A stretch of DNA of 64,000 bases from Microbacterium murale (lineage in GTDB: Bacteria; Actinomycetota; Actinomycetes; Actinomycetales; Microbacteriaceae). The stretch is from positions 2,542,001 through 2,606,000 of the forward strand of contig NZ_JAUSXK010000001.1 in assembly GCF_030815955.1 (NCBI RefSeq), given 5' to 3'. The position numbers were made by a program, and so were the translations under genes. Each line of letters starts with the position of its first letter. Positions within the stretch are counted from its first letter, which is position 1. This document shows, in pieces, positions 24,857 through 33,811 of this stretch. A model generated the notes under the pieces. That model worked only from the letters and a program-made list of their open reading frames with translations. It ran no database searches and was not told where the DNA came from.

Positions 24857-25602
24857 GCCTTCGGGCGCACATTGTGTGAATCCCCCGTCGCGAAAGCGGT
24901 GGGGGATTCTTCGTTGCCGGCGCCCTCTTCGCCCAACGGAATCCGGAGGTCGTGCAGTCCGCGTCCTCGTAGCGACGGCCAGAGCAGATCGGCGGCGTCT
25001 TCGGCGAGCGGCACGTCATGCGGCACGCCGACCGTGGCCGCACCGGCGGCACGGGCTGCAGCCAGGCCGACCGGAGAATCCTCGATCGCGACGCAGTCCG
25101 CCGGGTCGACCCCCAGCAGCTCGGCGGCGCGCAGATACGCGTCGGGAGACGGCTTGCCGTGTGCGACCTCGTCGCCGGTGACCGTGACGTCGAACGTTCC
25201 TGACGGCAGCGCCGCGAGGATCTCGTCCGCATAATCGCGGTACGACATCGTGACCAGCGCGAGCGGCACACGCGCATTGCTGAGCGTACGCAGCAGGCTT
25301 CGAGCGCCCGGCCGCCAGGTGATTCCCTCCGTTCGTGTGCGCGCGGTCGCCAGCTCGATCCAGCGGTCGAGGAGCGCGTCACCGGACCCTGTTCCACCGA
25401 GCTCGTGGATGACGCGCGCCCCATCTGGCAGGGCGAGTCCGACCAGTCGGCCGAGTGCGTTCTCCGGTGCCGCGAGGCCGGTCTCTGCTAGCATCCGTTC
25501 CGCCGCCGCGATCCAATGACGTTCGGTGTCGACGATCGTGCCGTCCATGTCCCACAGCACTGCGGCGGGCAGGCGACGGGCGTGCGCACGGGGATTGCTC
25601 AT
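24853..25602 (-). CDS. HAD-family hydrolase, beta-phosphoglucomutase/phosphatase type
   Basis: A 249-aa HAD IA hydrolase: motif I AVLWDMDGTIVDTERHW, motif II LALVTMSYR, Lys in GDEVAHGKPSPDAYLRA and motif IV VAIEDSPVGLAAARAAG. Likely a phosphatase on a sugar phosphate or similar. The last ~25 residues (ESPTAFATGDSHNVRPKA) are encoded by the tRNA-type terminator and the right direct repeat, so the C-terminus was probably reshaped by the island. Lies downstream of the secreted phosphatase but separated by a terminator. Confidence 0.85.
   Translation of the reverse strand: MSNPRAHARRLPAAVLWDMDGTIVDTERHWIAAAERMLAETGLAAPENALGRLVGLALPDGARVIHELGGTGSGDALLDRWIELATARTRTEGITWRPGARSLLRTLSNARVPLALVTMSYRDYADEILAALPSGTFDVTVTGDEVAHGKPSPDAYLRAAELLGVDPADCVAIEDSPVGLAAARAAGAATVGVPHDVPLAEDAADLLWPSLRGRGLHDLRIPLGEEGAGNEESPTAFATGDSHNVRPKA
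24858..24873 (+). repeat. Right copy of 16-bp direct repeat (attR-like)
   Basis: CCTTCGGGCGCACATT, identical to the tRNA-Arg 3' end at 16046-16061. It lies inside the 3' end of the HAD gene on the opposite strand. Confidence 0.9.
24878..24909. terminator. Hairpin likely belonging originally to tRNA-Arg
   Basis: GAATCCCCC...GGGGGATTC with an inner CGC-GAAA-GCG stem. It begins five bases beyond the right repeat, as expected of the ancestral tRNA terminator, and can act in both directions. Confidence 0.75.
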
Positions 25603-25622
25603 TCGTTCTCCTCAGCAGGCAC

Positions 25623-25658
25623 GACTGTGCCCCGCCCTCGAGAAGGCGGGGCACAGTC
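25623..25658 (-). terminator. Terminator of the secreted metallophosphatase gene
   Basis: A perfect 14-bp stem (GACTGTGCCCCGCC / GGCGGGGCACAGTC) with an 8-base loop, seven bases past the stop codon on the minus strand. Confidence 0.85.
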
Positions 25659-25665
25659 GGTGCAG

Positions 25666-27876
25666 TCAGTCGATTCGGATCGGCTCGGACTCTACGGTCG
25701 CCGGGGCGAGTCCCTCAGCGGTGCCGGTCACCTGCACGGTGATGTCGTGGCCCTTCCAGGCGCCCGTCAGGTGGAATCCCTCGGTCGTCGCGCCGTCGAT
25801 CGGCTCGCCGTCGGCCAGCCACTGGTACGAGAACGCGGTGCCCTCGGTCCACTCGCCCTCTTCGACCGTGAGCTTTGCGCCGGGCTTGATGCCGAGGTGG
25901 TGCGTCGAGACGATCTCCGGTGTGCCGGCGATGATGCCCGCCTCCGTCTCGCTCGCGACGAGCGGGTTCGGGATCACGACCTCTCGCAGCCAGGTGTCGC
26001 CGGCGAAGTCGTACGCCTTCACCACGACGCGGTCGCCGTATGCCTCGAGCGTGAGCCCCTGGTTGATGTCGCGGGTCACGATCTCACTGATGCCGGCGGT
26101 GTTCTCTCCGCGCGCGTCCCACTCCACGTGCATCGCGACCGTGTTGACCGCCCAGAAGCCGTCCGGGTGGCCGTCGGCCGTGCGGCGCTGGACCGCCCAG
26201 TCGCCGAGCTCGGCGGGGTAGTGCGTGTGGCCCGAGAACACGATCGCGTTGGGGTAGTTGCCCAGTATGCTCGTCAGCCGATCGTTCATCTGGTGGTGGC
26301 CGTGGTATCCGGGGATCCACGACGCGGAGACCGTGTCGCCGAGCGGGAAGTGCGTCATCACGGCGACCTGCTTGTCGAGCGCGGTCCAGTGTGCGAGCCG
26401 CTCCTCGAGGAACTCGACCTGCGCATCGCTCATAGCCACGTCGGTCGGACCGGCGAACTCCTGGCCGAGGACGATCACCGGCAGGTCGCCGGCCGGGCCT
26501 TCGATGACGTACTCGTCCCACACCCTGTCGCGGTCGGCGAAGGCGAGGAATCGGTCGCGGTTGGAGTCGAAGCCGCCGGCGGCGTAGCGCTCATGGTTGC
26601 CCATCGACGCGATGGTCTGACGCGGACGGATGTCGGCTGTGGCGTCCATCACATCGTAGATCTCGGTCCATTCCGCGTCCGAACCGCTGTTGACGATGTC
26701 GCCGACCATCAGCATGCCGTCCGCACCGGGGAGGAGCTCTGCATAGTCGTTGAGGGCGTGCTGGAGATCCTGCGGGTGGCCCTGGATGTCGCTCATGACC
26801 CACGCGCGGGTGGCGTCGCCGGTTGGAGCGGCGAGCGACTCGTGCACGGTGACCGAGTCGATCGCCCAGTACCGGGCATCGGCATCGCCGGAGAGGTTCC
26901 AGCTGAAGACCGCGTTCTCGGCTCCGGCGGGAACTTCGATCGTGACATCCTGCGCGTAGTTCATCTGCCGGGCGTCGTAGTCGTCGGCGACGGACTCCGA
27001 GTCGAGGCGCAGGATCTCCGTCGGTTCCCCGCCGTCGAAGCTCACGGCGACCGTGCCAGCCTGGCCTGCAGCGCCGCGGTAGTGGCTGTCGAACGTGAGG
27101 CGCACTGCGCCGAGTCCCTCCACGGGCACGGCGGATCCGGTGAGCGTCGAGTCGAACGGCTGATCACCGAACTGCTGGGCGTCGGCCACGACGATCGTGT
27201 CCTGCGAGCGGCCGAAGCGCTTGCGCATCTCGTCGACCTCGCCGGTCCATTCGTCGCGGGTGGTGAACTGCCAGCCGCGGTAGGCGTCGGACCCTTCGCC
27301 GGTCATCGAGTCGTCGAAGCTCACCGACCATCCTTCGGCGCCCTCGGCGCCGAAGGCCTCGCGGGCGATGATCTCGTCGGTGTCGTTGCTCGTCACGATC
27401 GGGTCGATCTCGACGGCCGCGTCAGGGTCGCCGGGCTGCGGCCGGTCGGGGTCGCTCGCGATGGTGACGGTGACGGGCCCGGACAGCACGTCGTATCCGT
27501 CCTGCGCGAGCAGGTAGACATCCCACACCCCGGCGTTGAGACCGGAGAAGCTGACGGTGCCCGATTCTGCCGCGGTGTACGCCCACTGCGTCGAGGCGGT
27601 CGATCCGGGCGTGACGCCCTGCGGGTAGACGCCGACCCAGTTCGTGGCGTGGGGTGCGTCGGTGGTCCACGCCAGTTCTACGGCGTCGCCTTCGACGAGG
27701 TCAGGGCTCTCGGTGGTCAGGGTCGATCCGGCCTGAGCCGTGGCTGCCGGCGCGACGGTGAGGCCGAAGCTGTCGGATGCGATCGCGGGGGCGGAGGGAA
27801 TGGCGATGAGGCCGACTGTCGCGGCCGCGATGATCGCGCGCCGCAGGCGGGGGCGGGAACGGTGAAGGGAAGACAT
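25666..27876 (-). CDS. Secreted calcineurin-like metallophosphatase
   Basis: A 736-aa exported protein. A twin-arginine-free signal peptide (SRPRLRRAIIAAATVGLIAI, cleavage near PAIASD) is followed by an Ig-like domain (LTTESPDLVEGDAVELAWTT to about residue 120), a second beta region, then the phosphoesterase core with WVMSDIQGH, LMVGDIVNSGSD, SMGNHE, VMTHFPLGD and VFSGHTHYP binding two metals. A last Ig-like domain (KPGAKLTVEEGEWTEGTAFS) ends it. It likely removes phosphate from extracellular substrates. The ATG at 27876 has AAAGGA; the frame upstream is unsupported. A perfect terminator follows. Confidence 0.87.
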   Translation of the reverse strand: MSSLHRSRPRLRRAIIAAATVGLIAIPSAPAIASDSFGLTVAPAATAQAGSTLTTESPDLVEGDAVELAWTTDAPHATNWVGVYPQGVTPGSTASTQWAYTAAESGTVSFSGLNAGVWDVYLLAQDGYDVLSGPVTVTIASDPDRPQPGDPDAAVEIDPIVTSNDTDEIIAREAFGAEGAEGWSVSFDDSMTGEGSDAYRGWQFTTRDEWTGEVDEMRKRFGRSQDTIVVADAQQFGDQPFDSTLTGSAVPVEGLGAVRLTFDSHYRGAAGQAGTVAVSFDGGEPTEILRLDSESVADDYDARQMNYAQDVTIEVPAGAENAVFSWNLSGDADARYWAIDSVTVHESLAAPTGDATRAWVMSDIQGHPQDLQHALNDYAELLPGADGMLMVGDIVNSGSDAEWTEIYDVMDATADIRPRQTIASMGNHERYAAGGFDSNRDRFLAFADRDRVWDEYVIEGPAGDLPVIVLGQEFAGPTDVAMSDAQVEFLEERLAHWTALDKQVAVMTHFPLGDTVSASWIPGYHGHHQMNDRLTSILGNYPNAIVFSGHTHYPAELGDWAVQRRTADGHPDGFWAVNTVAMHVEWDARGENTAGISEIVTRDINQGLTLEAYGDRVVVKAYDFAGDTWLREVVIPNPLVASETEAGIIAGTPEIVSTHHLGIKPGAKLTVEEGEWTEGTAFSYQWLADGEPIDGATTEGFHLTGAWKGHDITVQVTGTAEGLAPATVESEPIRID

Positions 27877-28029
27877 CGTGATCCTTTCGGTGTGCGCCGG
27901 GTTGACGCTGGCTCGAGTCTCGGCACCGTTTTCGAACGCGCGATGAACACGCCGCCAACGGGGCGCGAACCGGGCGCCCGAACGCCCGGATAACAGGGAC
28001 GACTGTGCACAGCTGTCCAACTCCCACCG

Positions 28030-28779
28030 TCAGGAGAGGGCGCGGGTCCACCCTCCGGGTCGCGCGTCGGAGGTCGATGACGCCTCGAAGGACACGGAGT
28101 CGGGCAGGTAGCGGTCCTCGGTGAGATCGATCGGGCGCCCGTCGCGAGCGAAGGCCTGCCGCCGCACCCGCAGCAGAGGGCTCGATCGTCGGATGCCGAG
28201 AAGTCGTGCATCCTCGCTGGACGCGGCCACCGCGTCGATCCGGTGCGATCCGAACGACTCGCCGTACCCGGCCGCGTCGAGCACCGCGGCGTGCGACGGC
28301 GTGTCGACGGGCAGCCCTCGGAGCACGTGCGCGAGCCACCCCGGGTACACGGCGCGTTCGACCATCACCACGTGCGCGTCGAGACTGCGCAGGCGTGTGA
28401 ACCGCAGCACGGGGGAGTCCTGTGCGATCCGCAGCAGGCGGGCCTCATCGGCCGTCGCCGCGCCTTCCGTCTCCCGGATGACGTGGCCGCCGGGTGTGAG
28501 GCCGCGATTGTGCGCCCACTGGGCGAACGATCCGAACGCGGCGAGTGCCTGCGTGTGCGACGACGACTGCACGATCCACCCGGCGCCGGATCGCGGCGCG
28601 ACGACTCCGCGACGTGCGAGCAGCGCCAATGCGCTGCGCACGGTACCGCGCGCGACACCATGCTCCGTGGCGAGCGTCTGTTCTCCTGGTAGCAGAGTGC
28701 CGACCGGGAACTCCCCATCGGCGATCCGTCGTGCGATCCGCTCGGCGACGCGGCGGTACAGCGGCGCGTCGGAGGTCAT
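28030..28779 (-). CDS. GntR/HutC-family regulator with UTRA domain
   Basis: A 249-aa regulator. The winged helix is PLYRRVAERIARRIADGEFP, then GEQTLATEHGVARGTVRSALALLARRGV; the UTRA domain has LRFTRLRSLDAHVVMVERAVYP and DLTEDRYLPDSVSF. UTRA binds a small effector, often a sugar phosphate or amino acid derivative. It is divergent from sdaA with 57 bases between the starts, so sdaA is the likely target (inference). No clear ribosome site precedes the ATG at 28779. Confidence 0.83.
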   Translation of the reverse strand: MTSDAPLYRRVAERIARRIADGEFPVGTLLPGEQTLATEHGVARGTVRSALALLARRGVVAPRSGAGWIVQSSSHTQALAAFGSFAQWAHNRGLTPGGHVIRETEGAATADEARLLRIAQDSPVLRFTRLRSLDAHVVMVERAVYPGWLAHVLRGLPVDTPSHAAVLDAAGYGESFGSHRIDAVAASSEDARLLGIRRSSPLLRVRRQAFARDGRPIDLTEDRYLPDSVSFEASSTSDARPGGWTRALS

Positions 28780-28824
28780 GTCATCAGTCTGGCGCAGTCG
28801 CGGCGTCGGGACGCTCCACACGCG

Positions 28825-28830
28825 TAGCCT
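28825..28830 (+). promoter_or_regulatory. -10 box of leaderless sdaA
   Basis: TAGCCT, six bases before the GTG start of sdaA, with no ribosome site in between. Confidence 0.6.
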
Positions 28831-28836
28831 TGAGGT

Positions 28837-30324
28837 GTGACAGCGTACGTCTCGGCTTTCGACTTCTTCTCCATCGGAGTGGGTCCTTCCAGCTCCCATA
28901 CCGTGGGTCCGATGCGCGCCGCGCTGGACTTCGCCCGACGGTTGAGGGCGACCGGCACGCTCACCCAGGTGACCCGAGTGACGTGCACGCTCTACGGCTC
29001 GCTCGGCGCAACCGGCATCGGGCACGGCACCCCGGATGCCGTGGTCTCGGGACTCCGCGGACTCGCGCCCGAGACCTGCGATCCGGCCGAGGTGCGCTCC
29101 GCATGGACCGACTTCCGCGCCGGGGAGACGCTGCTTGTCGACGGAGCACACGCGGTCTCGTTCGAGAAGAACGACATCCAGTTCGCGCCGCGCACCCGGT
29201 TGCCGGGGCATCCGAACGCCATGGCGATCGTCGCGCTCGGCGCAGACGGCGCCGCGATCGCCGAGGAGACCTATTACTCCGTCGGCGGCGGATTCATCCG
29301 GCGCGAAGGCGAGGACGCAAAGGTCAGCACCGGATCCCTGCCGTTCGCATACTCCGACGCGGCCTCGCTGCTCGCGCTCTGCGATGAGCACGGCCTGTCG
29401 ATAGCCGATGTCGCGCGGCACAACGAGATGGCGATGCGCTCGGAGGAGGAGGTCGCCGCCGGCCTCGACGCCATCTGGGATGCGATGGCCGAATGCGTGG
29501 ATGCCGGCTTGCACGCGAACGGCGTGCTCCCCGGCATCCTCAAGGTGAAACGCCGCGCAGGCGCGATCCGTACGCAACTGGAGAGCGTGGAAGCCGAGGG
29601 TGGGCGCGAGATCCCGGGGGAGTGGCTCGGTGCCTTCGCGCTCGCAGTCAACGAGGAGAACGCCGCGGGCGGGCGGGTCGTCACTGCTCCGACCAACGGC
29701 GCCGCCGGCATCCTTCCCGCCGTGGCGATGTACTGGTGGCGGTTCCTCGCCGACTCCGGGTTGGGTTCGGGCAACGCCGTCACGCCCTACGGCGAACTCG
29801 TCGGCAGTGCCCTGCTGGGCTTCGGTGGAGAACCCACGAGCATCGCGGACGCTGACGACACCGCTCTCACCGAGGCGAACCGTCGCCGCGGCATCCGCCG
29901 TTTCCTGCTCACAGCGACGGCTCTCGGGTCGCTGTTCAAGGCGAACGCGTCGATCTCCGGAGCCGAAGGCGGATGCCAGGCCGAAGTCGGATCCGCCTGC
30001 GCCATGGCAGCCGGCGGGCTGACCGCCGTGATGGGCGGCACCAATCGGCAGATCGAGAACGCCGCCGAGATCGCCATGGAGCACCACCTCGGCCTCACGT
30101 GCGACCCGATCGGCGGGCTCGTGCAGATCCCGTGCATCGAACGCAACGCGATCGCGGCGTCCACCGCGGTCACGGCCGCACGACTCGCACTGCGCGGCGA
30201 CGGACAGCACTATGTCTCGCTGGATGCCGTCGTCGAGACGATGCGGCAGACCGGGCTCGACATGTCGACGAAGTACAAGGAGACGAGCGAGGGCGGCCTC
30301 GCGGTCAACGTCATCGAGTGCTGA
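28837..30324 (+). CDS. sdaA: L-serine ammonia-lyase, iron-sulfur dependent
   Basis: A 495-aa single-chain L-serine dehydratase. The beta domain starts FDFFSIGVGPSSSHTVGPM. The alpha domain holds the substrate loop TAPTNGAAGILPAV and the [4Fe-4S] cysteines in GGCQAEVGSACAMAAG and CDPIGGLVQIPC. It converts serine to pyruvate and ammonia. The GTG at 28837 follows TAGCCT by six bases (leaderless). The divergent GntR regulator may control it. Confidence 0.95.
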   Translation: MTAYVSAFDFFSIGVGPSSSHTVGPMRAALDFARRLRATGTLTQVTRVTCTLYGSLGATGIGHGTPDAVVSGLRGLAPETCDPAEVRSAWTDFRAGETLLVDGAHAVSFEKNDIQFAPRTRLPGHPNAMAIVALGADGAAIAEETYYSVGGGFIRREGEDAKVSTGSLPFAYSDAASLLALCDEHGLSIADVARHNEMAMRSEEEVAAGLDAIWDAMAECVDAGLHANGVLPGILKVKRRAGAIRTQLESVEAEGGREIPGEWLGAFALAVNEENAAGGRVVTAPTNGAAGILPAVAMYWWRFLADSGLGSGNAVTPYGELVGSALLGFGGEPTSIADADDTALTEANRRRGIRRFLLTATALGSLFKANASISGAEGGCQAEVGSACAMAAGGLTAVMGGTNRQIENAAEIAMEHHLGLTCDPIGGLVQIPCIERNAIAASTAVTAARLALRGDGQHYVSLDAVVETMRQTGLDMSTKYKETSEGGLAVNVIEC

Positions 30325-30357
30325 GACCCTGTCGGCGTTCATGACTCCAGAACGCGT

Positions 30358-30439
30358 GCACAACTTCGGACCACTGATGCAACACGCCGCACGTGCCGCG
30401 AGATCCGCGGCGCGTCCGCTGCCACGTCCGAAGTTGTGC
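30358..30439. repeat. Long-loop inverted repeat between sdaA and hrpB
   Basis: GCACAACTTCGGAC (30358-30371) and its exact complement GTCCGAAGTTGTGC (30426-30439) enclose 54 bases that hold a further GCCGCG/CGCGGC hairpin. It sits between two convergent genes. It may be a two-way terminator or a REP-like element. Confidence 0.75.
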
Positions 30440-30473
30440 TCGCGGCCGGACGGCTCGCGTCGACGGGATCCCC

Positions 30474-33047
30474 CTACTTCTGGGCGGCGCGGCGGGTCGT
30501 GTGCCGGGTGGGAGCTGTCGACCAGGGGTCCTCGGGCCACGGATGCTTCGGATACCGGCCGCGCATCTCTGCGCGCACTTGCGAGTACGGACCTGCCCAG
30601 AACGACGCGAGGTCGTCGGTCACGGCGAGAGGTTGACGTGCGGGGGAGAGCAGGTGGAACAGCACCCGAACCCGGCCTCCGACGAGACGCGGAGTCTCTG
30701 CCCACCCGAAGCACTCCTGCAGCTTCACGGCCACGACGGGGCGGGCCGTCGGATCATCGACGGGCGGATAGGTGATGCGGACATGTGATCCGCTGGGCAC
30801 CTCGAGTCGTTCCGGAACCAGCGCATCGAGGTCGACCGCGGCCGGCCACGGCAGGATCCGCCGGAGTGCCGTCGCCAGATCGATGCGCGCGGCCGGCATG
30901 CCCGTGGCGAGGTTCGGCAGCTCAGGACCCAACCAGGAATCGAGGGTGTCCAGGAGCGCGGCGTCCGAGACGTCGGGCCAGGGGGATCCGAGTTCGTGAT
31001 GCAGCAGCGCGAGGCGACGGCGCAGACCGTCCGCAGCCTCCGACCAGGTGAACACCCCGAGGCCCTGCTCCTCGACCGCGCGGCGTGCGGCATCTCGCCC
31101 GCCGTCATCGGCGTGGACGCGCACGGGGACGGATGAGCGGACGATCGCTCCGATTCGACGTTCGCGGCGCGCGACGACGCGCCCGTTCACGAACTGCGCC
31201 TCGACGCGGTCGGTGGTCAGGTGCGTCGCCGCCTGCTCTGCGTCGGCCTCGGAGATGACGGCGGCAGAGCGGATGATCGCCCCGGTTCCTGCGGCCGCTC
31301 GTCCCTGCGCCCTGGTGACGTCCGCCACCGCCAACCACTCGGCACTTGCGAGCGGACCGGTGATGCCGGCGCGGGTGCCGGAGGCGAGGAGGAAGGCCGC
31401 TCCGTTCGGCGAGTGATCGACGCGGCGGGCGATCCGCTCGGGGAATGCGAGGGCGATGACGAGCCCGACCTGATCGGTGCCCCCGCGCTCTGCACTCGTC
31501 GTGCGGGCCCCATCGGCAGGGGAGGCGAAGCGTGCGAGCCGCCGGACCTCCTGCTCCCAGCGACGGGCGTCACGGCTTCGCCCAGTGCGCAATGCGGTGA
31601 GCGTGGCCGCAGCATCCCCATCAGCGACACGGATCTCGCCGCCGATCAGAGCGACCACCTCGGCGGCCGTGCGCGCGCCGACCAGGGCGCTTCCGTCGCG
31701 AAGTGCGCGAGCGAGGCGAGGATCGGTCGGGATCCGGGCAAGCTGTCGGCCTTCGGCGGTCGCTCGTCCATCGGCATCGATCGCACCGAGTCCGTGCAGC
31801 ACAGCCAGGGCATCTCGCACGCTGTCGGAGGGGAGCGGATCGACCAGTCGGAGCCCCGCGCCGCCCGGCGCTCCCCAACAGGCGAGAAGCAGGGCGGCGT
31901 CGGTGAGATCCGTGGTCGCGATCTCGGGGGCAGGACGCGCGGGGGCCGCAGCGAAGGTCCGCTCGTCGACGCAACGGACGACGATGCCCGGTCCCTGTCT
32001 CGTCGCGCGACCGGCGCGCTGGATCGCAGAAGCACGGGATGTCGGACCCGTGACAAGACCGCTCATGCCCCGTGCAGCATCCCGCTGCGGTGCACGCGAC
32101 AGGCACGTGTCGACGACGAGGCGCACGCCCGGAACGGTCAGCGATGACTCGGCGAGAGAAGTCGTGACGATGATGCGCGCGGGCTGATTCGGACTCCGTC
32201 CGCTGATCACGGCATCCTGCTCTGCCGCGGGGATCTGGCCGTGCAGCTCGCGGACGTCGAACTCCGTGCCGAGACCGCGGATGCGCCCCGCGATCTCGGA
32301 GACCTCGCGCGCGCCAGGCGCGAAGACGAGAGCGTCAGCGGTCGGATCGGTGTGCACCAGGCCGCGGTGAGCGTCGACCGCCGTGCTCGCGACATGGTCG
32401 AGAAACGCCCACGTCACACCTCGTTCGTCGAGGCGGGGTGTGGGACTCGGCAACCAGCGCACCTCGAGCGGATGCGCCGGAACCGTCTGGGTCACGATCG
32501 GGGCAGGATCGGCATCAGTGCCGAGAACGGTCGCGAACCTCTCTGCGTCGAGAGTGGCGGACATGGCGACCACGACGAGGTCGTCGCGCAGTTCGCGCAC
32601 CTCGCCGAGCAGGCCGATCAGCAGATCCGTCTCCAGTGCGCGTTCGTGCACTTCGTCGATGACGACCGCGTCGATCCCCTCGAGACCAGGGTCATCGAGC
32701 AGGCGACGCAGCAGCACCCCTGCGGTGACGAACTCGATCACAGCGGAGCGCTCGACCTGGCGCTCGCCGCGGACCGTGAACCCGACCCGGGAGCCGAGGA
32801 GCGACTCGTCCAACTGCGCGAGTCGTCGCGCGGCCGCTCGGGCGGCGACCCGGCGTGGTTGCGTCACGATCACGCGGCCGGGAACGCGGTTCGCGATGAG
32901 CGGCGGGACCAGCGTCGTCTTGCCGGTTCCCGGCGGGGCGCTGACGACGACGGAGGCGCTTCGGTCGAGCGCCGCCCCCAGATCGTCGACCGCCGACGCG
33001 AACGCGAGCTCGCGACCGATCATCGACAGGTCGAACGGCGTGCGCAT
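30474..33047 (-). CDS. hrpB: ATP-dependent helicase HrpB
   Basis: A 857-aa DEAH-type helicase: Walker A SAPPGTGKTTLV, VTQPRRVAARAAA (Ia), VIDEVHERALETD (DEVH box), VAMSATLD (motif III) and SRASAIQRAGRATRQGPGI (VI), then the HrpB C-terminal domain with KLQECFGWAETPRL and LLSPARQPLAVTDDL. Length and C-terminal signature identify HrpB rather than HrpA. Role in RNA metabolism is not well defined. ATG 33047 follows GAGGGGG; the frame upstream overlaps the TetR promoter. Confidence 0.93.
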   Translation of the reverse strand: MRTPFDLSMIGRELAFASAVDDLGAALDRSASVVVSAPPGTGKTTLVPPLIANRVPGRVIVTQPRRVAARAAARRLAQLDESLLGSRVGFTVRGERQVERSAVIEFVTAGVLLRRLLDDPGLEGIDAVVIDEVHERALETDLLIGLLGEVRELRDDLVVVAMSATLDAERFATVLGTDADPAPIVTQTVPAHPLEVRWLPSPTPRLDERGVTWAFLDHVASTAVDAHRGLVHTDPTADALVFAPGAREVSEIAGRIRGLGTEFDVRELHGQIPAAEQDAVISGRSPNQPARIIVTTSLAESSLTVPGVRLVVDTCLSRAPQRDAARGMSGLVTGPTSRASAIQRAGRATRQGPGIVVRCVDERTFAAAPARPAPEIATTDLTDAALLLACWGAPGGAGLRLVDPLPSDSVRDALAVLHGLGAIDADGRATAEGRQLARIPTDPRLARALRDGSALVGARTAAEVVALIGGEIRVADGDAAATLTALRTGRSRDARRWEQEVRRLARFASPADGARTTSAERGGTDQVGLVIALAFPERIARRVDHSPNGAAFLLASGTRAGITGPLASAEWLAVADVTRAQGRAAAGTGAIIRSAAVISEADAEQAATHLTTDRVEAQFVNGRVVARRERRIGAIVRSSVPVRVHADDGGRDAARRAVEEQGLGVFTWSEAADGLRRRLALLHHELGSPWPDVSDAALLDTLDSWLGPELPNLATGMPAARIDLATALRRILPWPAAVDLDALVPERLEVPSGSHVRITYPPVDDPTARPVVAVKLQECFGWAETPRLVGGRVRVLFHLLSPARQPLAVTDDLASFWAGPYSQVRAEMRGRYPKHPWPEDPWSTAPTRHTTRRAAQK

Positions 33048-33132
33048 CACCCCCTCAGTCTCTCGCGTTCGGAGCGTGCGATGTGCAGCGGGCGAGCACC
33101 CGGCCTGCGAACCGGCGCGTAGGCTGAGCGGC

Positions 33133-33720
33133 ATGGCCACGGTGAGACGACGCGGGCGTCCGCGCGGAGAGACGGATTCCCGCGAACGGATCATCTCCGC
33201 GGCTGTCGACGAATTCGGCGAACACGGCTACGACGGTGCGACGATCCGCGCGATCGCGACCAGGGCCGGGGTGGACAGCGCACTGGTGCACCATTATTTC
33301 GGCACGAAAGCCGACCTGTTCGCAGCCGCGATGGGCATGCCGATACGGCCGGACATCGCCATCCCCGAGATTCTGGCTGGGCCCCGTGGGGAGGTCGGGG
33401 AGCGGATCGTGCGCTTCGTGCTCGAGGCGTTCGAACAGCCGGAGGTCCGCCGCCGCGGTGTCGCTCTCATGCGCGCGGCGGTCGGCAGCAAGCTCACCAC
33501 TCCTGTCCTGGCGGGGTTCCTGTCACGTGAGCTTCTCGGCCGCATCGCACGCGGGATCGACGCGGATGACGCACCGTTGCGCGCCACGCTCGCTGCTTCC
33601 CAGATCGCGGGGCTGCTCATGGCGCGCTACGTGCTCAAGCTGGCGCCGATCGCGGACACCGGAATCGACGATCTCGTCGCACGGATCGGCCCGACCGTGC
33701 AGCGTTACCTGTTCGACTGA
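33133..33720 (+). CDS. TetR-family repressor next to an ABC exporter
   Basis: A 195-aa TetR with HTH at about residues 16-60 (ERIISAAVDEFGEHGYDGAT, IRAIATRAGVDSALVHHYFG). The C-terminal part (GVALMRAAVGSKLTTPVLAGF) resembles the TetR_C group that governs drug exporters. TAGGCT ends seven bases before the ATG, so it is leaderless. Downstream are the two ABC genes with a palindrome over their start codon; self-contained TetR-exporter control is the likely arrangement. Confidence 0.86.
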   Translation: MATVRRRGRPRGETDSRERIISAAVDEFGEHGYDGATIRAIATRAGVDSALVHHYFGTKADLFAAAMGMPIRPDIAIPEILAGPRGEVGERIVRFVLEAFEQPEVRRRGVALMRAAVGSKLTTPVLAGFLSRELLGRIARGIDADDAPLRATLAASQIAGLLMARYVLKLAPIADTGIDDLVARIGPTVQRYLFD

Positions 33721-33793
33721 TCGCACCCGCAGGGCTGGACCGCGCGGGGTTTCCACCGCGCAGGGCTTGACGCCGCAGCATCCGAGGCGCACA

Positions 33794-33811
33794 ATTCATC
33801 ACATGATGAAT
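33794..33811. promoter_or_regulatory. Palindrome over the ABC gene start codon, candidate TetR operator
   Basis: ATTCATCA-CA-TGATGAAT, a perfect 8-bp inverted repeat with two central bases, spanning the ATG at 33803. A bound repressor would block the start of this short-leader transcript. Confidence 0.6.

Larger units (their letters stand above)
16046..24873. mobile_element. tRNA-Arg-anchored genomic island (catabolic), about 8.8 kb
   Basis: A 16-bp perfect direct repeat CCTTCGGGCGCACATT starts in the tRNA-Arg 3' end (16046-16061) and recurs at 24858-24873. Between lie a TetR regulator and seven same-strand catabolic genes. Beyond the right copy is a hairpin of the kind that normally follows a tRNA, while the left copy is followed by a different hairpin. 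This fits insertion of a block at the tRNA with displacement of the original downstream sequence. No integrase, excisionase or transposase gene is present inside, so it may have been mobilised in trans or lost its integrase. Confidence 0.75.

Noticed and set aside
25516..27993. An 825-codon plus-strand open frame antisense to the secreted metallophosphatase
   Set aside because: The minus-strand gene has a signal peptide, metal motifs, ribosome site and terminator; the plus frame is a GC-bias shadow without motifs.
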